Shown here piece after piece: positions 60,748 through 64,000 of a stretch of DNA of 64,000 nt; position 1 is the stretch's first letter; the number at the start of each line of letters is the position of its first letter. Source of the DNA: PALSA-612 sp963742925 (GTDB taxonomy: Bacteria; Actinomycetota; Thermoleophilia; Gaiellales; Gaiellaceae); the NCBI GenBank assembly GCA_963742925.1, contig CAVUNV010000016.1, positions 1-64,000 of the forward strand, written 5' to 3'. A program made the position numbers and the translations under genes. Below the pieces are notes generated by a model. That model was not told where the DNA came from and ran no database searches. It worked only from the letters and a program-made list of their open reading frames with translations.

Positions 60748-61369
60748 CTACGGAATGACGACGTCGAACGCCACGTTGTTGGAGAGCGCGTTGTCGCCGC
60801 CCGCCGTGAACGTGTACGTCCTGACCTCGACATCGGTTGTGTTGGGGCAGCTGTTCCCGAGGGGATGCTCCCTCCAGTACGCAGACAGGTTACTGCCGCT
60901 GGATTCGCCCCACTCCACGGTCACCAGGGGGGTCGATCCGGCTTCGGTCACGCCGCCTGAAGGCGTGAGACAGTAGATGCCCGTGCCGTTGTTGATCACC
61001 GCGCTGAAGTTCTTGGTACGTGCCGGATCCAACGTCGGCGAGCCACCGGGGAGCACGTACGCGTAGGCCCGCGCCCCGCCCCGCGGCCCGACGGCCCGGT
61101 CGGCCCGGTCGGCCCGGTCACACCGGTCTGGTTCCAGTTCAGTGACGCCTCCCAGGAGGCGCAGCTTCCGTTGATCTTGGCGTGTCGATCACGCGCAACG
61201 CCCCGGTCGGGTTGCCGTGCGCGAGGCTCGTGTTGTAACACCCGTGAATCACCCCGCTCGAATCCGGAATGCTCGCCTGGACAGCAGTCGCGATCCCGAA
61301 AACGGCTCCCCCGACAACCAAAGCAAGGAGGGCGCGACCTCCAAGGCCAAGTCGTCCGATCTGCTTCAC
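60748..61369 (-). CDS. Exported collagen-like protein, two frame breaks
   Basis: From GTG 61369 (behind GAGAGGGGG) the protein begins MKQIGRLGLGGRALLAL, a signal/anchor, and VIHGCYNTS. At about 61173 it shifts frame (ALRVIDT then KINGSCASWEASLNWN), continues with TGVTGPTGPTGPSGR, a collagen-like GPT repeat, and at about 61068 shifts again to AYVLPGGSPTLDPART and the C-terminal domain ending DVVIP at 60748. Both breaks are at GC-rich spots. If repaired it would be about 207 residues. Such Gly-x-y proteins occur on actinobacterial surfaces. Confidence 0.55.
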
Positions 61370-61468
61370 GAATCCCCCTCTCATGGGAGCCCCCGTCGTT
61401 CGCCACAGCCGTAACGATTCATTCCCGGTTCGGGACACCTCGACGCACGTCAGCGTAGGATCCGGGGT

Positions 61469-61861
61469 ATGGCCACCTTCCTCCACACCATGGTTCGGAT
61501 CACAGATCCCGAGCGGAGCCGCGCCTTCTACGAGGCGCTCGGCTTCCGGTTCAGCAACGAGATGGACATCGTCCGGAACGGCGAGCGCGAGGCGACGAAC
61601 TACTTCTTCTCGATCGGCGACGCCGACGACGTGCTCGAGCTGACGCTCAACCACGACGGCCGCACCTACGAGATGGGCACGGCGTACGGGCACATCGCGA
61701 TCGGCGTCGAGGACCTCGACACAACCCTGGCCCGGCTCGCCGAGCAGGGGATCGAGCCGGAACGCGAGCCCTACCGTGTGCGCGAGGGTGGGTCGAGGAT
61801 CTGCTTCGTGCGCGACCCGGACTCATACCGGATCGAGATCATCGAACGCTCGAGCTCCTAA
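61469..61861 (+). CDS. Glyoxalase/VOC-superfamily protein
   Basis: A 130-residue VOC protein with two beta-alpha-beta-beta-beta units. Metal-ligand positions fit lactoylglutathione lyase: His near FLHTMVRITD, Glu in LELTLNHDG, His in YGHIAIGVED and Glu in YRIEIIER. It may be a glyoxalase I-type enzyme or a related lyase. TAGGAT lies seven bases before the ATG. It converges with the intradiol dioxygenase gene with a 4-base overlap. Confidence 0.8.
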   Translation: MATFLHTMVRITDPERSRAFYEALGFRFSNEMDIVRNGEREATNYFFSIGDADDVLELTLNHDGRTYEMGTAYGHIAIGVEDLDTTLARLAEQGIEPEREPYRVREGGSRICFVRDPDSYRIEIIERSSS

Positions 61862-62520
61862 CGCCGGACGCCCATGACGATCGACCCGACGTAGCTGCTG
61901 CCCTTCCGGCGGAGGGTCAGGGTCGACTGCTTGCCGCCGCTGGAGTAGATCCCGTCGTTCGCATTGCGCGTGTCGCGGTTCGGGCGGCGGTTGTACGGTG
62001 AGCGCGCGTAGACGGTGTCGGTGAGCGTGTCCGAGAAGTACAGCTGTCCCGTGTGGACGACGTTGCCGCCGACGTGCACCTTCACGTGGATGTGCACGGT
62101 GCGGCCCTGATACCAGCCGGGATACACGGACCGGAACACGGCGAGCCCGTTTCCGTCCGTCTTCTGGACGCCGCGCATGAACGTGCGGTTCGATGCGCCC
62201 GCGCCGAAGCCCGAGTACGTGCCGCCGGCGTCGGCGTGCCAGATGTCGACCGCGGCGCCCTTGATCGGGCGGCAGGTCGTCGCGTCGACCACGGAGAGGT
62301 GGAGGTCGAGCTGCGTGCCCGGTCGTCCCTCGGTGATGTTGCGGCGGAGCTTTTCGCCGGCGATGTAGTAGGGCCCCTCCGTCTGCTCGGGGGTGAGCAC
62401 GCAGCTGACGGCGCTCGCGGCGGGCGCCGAGCCGCTCCGCCAGGCGCCGAGGCCGGCCGCGGCGGCGAGGAGGCCGCCCATCCGTGCGATGAGCCCGGTG
62501 CGTGTGAGTCTCTCGACCAT
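61858..62520 (-). CDS. Intradiol ring-cleavage dioxygenase-like protein, exported
   Basis: A 220-residue protein with an N-terminal hydrophobic signal (ARMGGLLAAAAGLGAW) and the intradiol dioxygenase core: TEGPYYIAGEKLRRNI, AVDIWHADAGGTYSGF, and the ligand set VYPGWYQGRTVHIHVKVH (Tyr, His, His). Family members cleave catechols with Fe(III). Exported versions are common in soil bacteria and may act on aromatic compounds outside. TACCGT lies six bases before the ATG. Confidence 0.8.
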   Translation of the reverse strand: MVERLTRTGLIARMGGLLAAAAGLGAWRSGSAPAASAVSCVLTPEQTEGPYYIAGEKLRRNITEGRPGTQLDLHLSVVDATTCRPIKGAAVDIWHADAGGTYSGFGAGASNRTFMRGVQKTDGNGLAVFRSVYPGWYQGRTVHIHVKVHVGGNVVHTGQLYFSDTLTDTVYARSPYNRRPNRDTRNANDGIYSSGGKQSTLTLRRKGSSYVGSIVMGVRR

Positions 62521-62578
62521 GCGACCACGGTACACACCGTGCCTTGGAAAGCCCTGAGAGTCTGGCGCGTGGCGTGCG

Positions 62579-63922
62579 CTAGGCGTGACGCAGCGTCTGC
62601 CGCGCTGCCAGGCTCCACAGGCCCGAGTCGTTGCGCACCCGAAGGCGAACCAGGGATGCACCGCCGCGCGCCACCTGCAGCCGGAACGGGAGGCAGCCGC
62701 CGCGCGTCGACGGCAGCGCCACGGCGACGACTCTGCCCGGTCCCTTGCCCGTCAGCCGCACCTCTGCGCGCAACGTGTCCCGCGTGCCGTCGCACACGCG
62801 GAAGCGAACGCTGAGCGTCGCGTGCCCGGTCACCGTCATCGAGACGATGCGCGATGCGGCCGGCCGGGTCGGTGTCAGCACACGAAGCCGGTCGTTCGCC
62901 GCGTCGGCGACGAGCACGCGGCCGTCCGGGAGCAGCGCCAGAGCCTTCGGCTGGTCGAGGCTCTCCTGCGTGGCCGGGCCGTCGCCCGAGAAGCCGGCGG
63001 CGCCGGTCCCGGCAACCGTCGTGATCGTGCCGTCCGGCCACACGCGGCGCACGCGGTTGTTGAACGTGTCCGTGATCAGGAACCCGCCCGACGGCAGGGC
63101 GAGAACGGCGTGCGGGTCGGCGAGCTCTGCCGCCGTCGCCGGACCGCCGTCGCCGGTGAAGCCGACGGTGCCGGTGCCGGCGACGGTGGTGATCGTGCCG
63201 GTCGCGTCGACTTTGCGGATGCGACTGCCGTGCGCCTCCGCGATCAGGAAGCCGCCGCCCGGGAGGGGCGAGACGCCGAACGGCTGGTCGAGCTGCGCGG
63301 CGACCGCCGGCCCGCCGTCGCCCGCGTCCCCGACCACGCCGGTGCCGGCGACGGTGGTGATCGTCCCGGCGGGTGTCACCTCCCGGACGCGCTCGTTGTC
63401 GGTGTCGGGGATCAGCAGCGTGCCGTCGGAGAGCGAGGCGATCCCCCGCGGCGACGCGATCGACGCTGCCGTGGCCGGACCACCGTCCCCGGCGAACGCG
63501 TGTTCACCGTTGCCGACGACGCTCGTGATCGTCCCGTCGGGCGCGACGCGACGGATGCGGTTGACGAGGGCATCGGCGATCACGAAGCTCCCGTCGGGAA
63601 GCAGCGCGACGCCGTGCGGGAGGTTCAGCTCGGCGTCGATGGCGGGCCCGCCGTCTCCCGAGGAGCCGGCGACGCCTGTTCCGGCGACGACCGTCGACGT
63701 GCCGTCCGGAGCGACCAGGCGGACGTCATGCGCGAACGGCTCCGGCACGAGCACGTCGCCGTCTGCGAGAAGAGCGAGGCCTCGCGGGTGTGCGAGCTGT
63801 GCAACCGTGACGATGCTGCCCGGCTGTGTCGAATCTGCCGCCGCGACCGCCGAGAATGCGAACGCGGCGACGAGCAGGCAGGCAGCGACCGGCGTGCTTC
63901 TCGCGGTGAGGCGTCTCCACAC
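62579..63922 (-). CDS. Secreted NHL-repeat beta-propeller protein
   Basis: A 447-residue protein with signal peptide (VAACLLVAAFAFSAVAAA). Five or six repeats of about 57 residues follow, each with a core like ITTVAGTGVVGDAGDGGPA and LDQPFGVSPLPGGGFLIAEA (NHL/TolB-like blades with the VRRVxPDGTI end). The C-terminal 90 residues are a separate Ig-like domain (VRFRVCDGTRD). NHL proteins bind proteins or RNA or act as ligands outside the cell. GTG 63922 follows GAGAGG. Confidence 0.8.
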   Translation of the reverse strand: MWRRLTARSTPVAACLLVAAFAFSAVAAADSTQPGSIVTVAQLAHPRGLALLADGDVLVPEPFAHDVRLVAPDGTSTVVAGTGVAGSSGDGGPAIDAELNLPHGVALLPDGSFVIADALVNRIRRVAPDGTITSVVGNGEHAFAGDGGPATAASIASPRGIASLSDGTLLIPDTDNERVREVTPAGTITTVAGTGVVGDAGDGGPAVAAQLDQPFGVSPLPGGGFLIAEAHGSRIRKVDATGTITTVAGTGTVGFTGDGGPATAAELADPHAVLALPSGGFLITDTFNNRVRRVWPDGTITTVAGTGAAGFSGDGPATQESLDQPKALALLPDGRVLVADAANDRLRVLTPTRPAASRIVSMTVTGHATLSVRFRVCDGTRDTLRAEVRLTGKGPGRVVAVALPSTRGGCLPFRLQVARGGASLVRLRVRNDSGLWSLAARQTLRHA

Positions 63923-63936
63923 GGGTCGCCTCTCTC

Positions 63937-64000
63937 CTAGCCGGTGATCTTGAGCGGTGCGCAGCGCGTCTTGCTCTGGTTGCCGGTCGGATCCTGGGCG
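63937..64000 (-). CDS. C-terminal end of an upstream gene (partial)
   Basis: The minus strand reads DPTGNQSKTRCAPLKITG then TAG (63939-63937), the end of a protein whose start is beyond the window. A single cysteine and the ending style resemble a secreted Ig-like domain. It lies 14 bases before the NHL gene, so the two probably share a transcript. Confidence 0.5.
   Translation of the reverse strand, partial: AQDPTGNQSKTRCAPLKITG

Noticed and set aside
61058..61130. The collagen-like GPT tract as a CRISPR-like or satellite repeat
   Set aside because: The 9-base periodicity is explained by Gly-Pro-Thr codons in the minus-strand protein.
1..64000. CRISPR arrays, transposases, integrases, rRNA genes
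   Set aside because: Looked for on both strands and not found; the only regular repeats are the short tandem units at 31156 and the coding proline/collagen tracts.

Overview
The window is a GC-rich chromosomal segment from an actinobacterium. Gene content and style (many GTG starts, GTGA/ATGA gene overlaps, starts placed directly behind a TANNNT -10 box, a CYTH-CHAD/PPK1 cluster, CtaG-type membrane proteins, a large share of secreted PKD/CHRD/NHL proteins) fit the class Thermoleophilia (Gaiellales/Solirubrobacterales-like). This placement is inferred from protein style; no rRNA is present. No CRISPR array, transposase or integrase gene was found.

Layout. 1-4500 is a loose accessory region: the end of an MFS transporter, three separate cupin genes, a broken HARE-type winged-helix gene, a TetR regulator divergent from one cupin, and a zinc-ribbon protein, ending at tRNA-Lys. 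4600-17900 is mostly intact: a 2-hydroxyacid dehydrogenase, a divergent enolase-like gene coupled to a kinase-fold gene, membrane proteins, an ABC exporter pair, secreted proteins, tRNA-Glu, a GH5-like secreted protein and a GAF/adenylate cyclase. 17883-20663 is a scar-like island: tRNA-Val followed by two further copies of its 3' half, with a decayed luciferase-like monooxygenase, a small membrane protein and a TolB-like protein between them. 20700-29100 holds a CHRD protein, a CDF metal exporter, an Rrf2 regulator with the sulfate uptake operon (sbp-cysT-cysW-cysA), BolA/glutaredoxin and a toxin-antitoxin pair. 29000-35250 contains a cystathionine gamma-synthase/lyase and a cystathionine beta-synthase, a YcaQ-type glycosylase and a GST. 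36000-43330 is the purine cluster (purL-purF, purM-purN-purH) interrupted by a ctaG gene on the other strand. 45400-51100 is a polyphosphate cluster (ppx, ppk1, CYTH-CHAD, Nudix-SixA). 52000-54000 encodes a 2-oxoacid dehydrogenase E1 pair in beta-alpha order. 54000-60130 (minus strand) is a MoxR-DUF58-VWA cluster with a second ctaG. The end carries a collagen-like exported protein, a glyoxalase-fold protein, an intradiol dioxygenase and an NHL-repeat protein.

How the genes connect. Sulfate import, a cysteine-free Rrf2 regulator and two transsulfuration enzymes form a plausible sulfur/cysteine regulon. The polyphosphate genes are translationally coupled. About twenty genes have a TANNNT-like box 6-9 nt before their start codon, which suggests widespread leaderless transcription and was used here to choose starts.

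Caution. About nine genes carry single-base frame breaks, mostly in homopolymers or proline/glycine-rich tracts (near 245, 1755, 11820, 22797, 35829, 54158, 60408, 61068, 61173). They may be assembly/sequencing indels or real decay. The central metabolic genes are intact.
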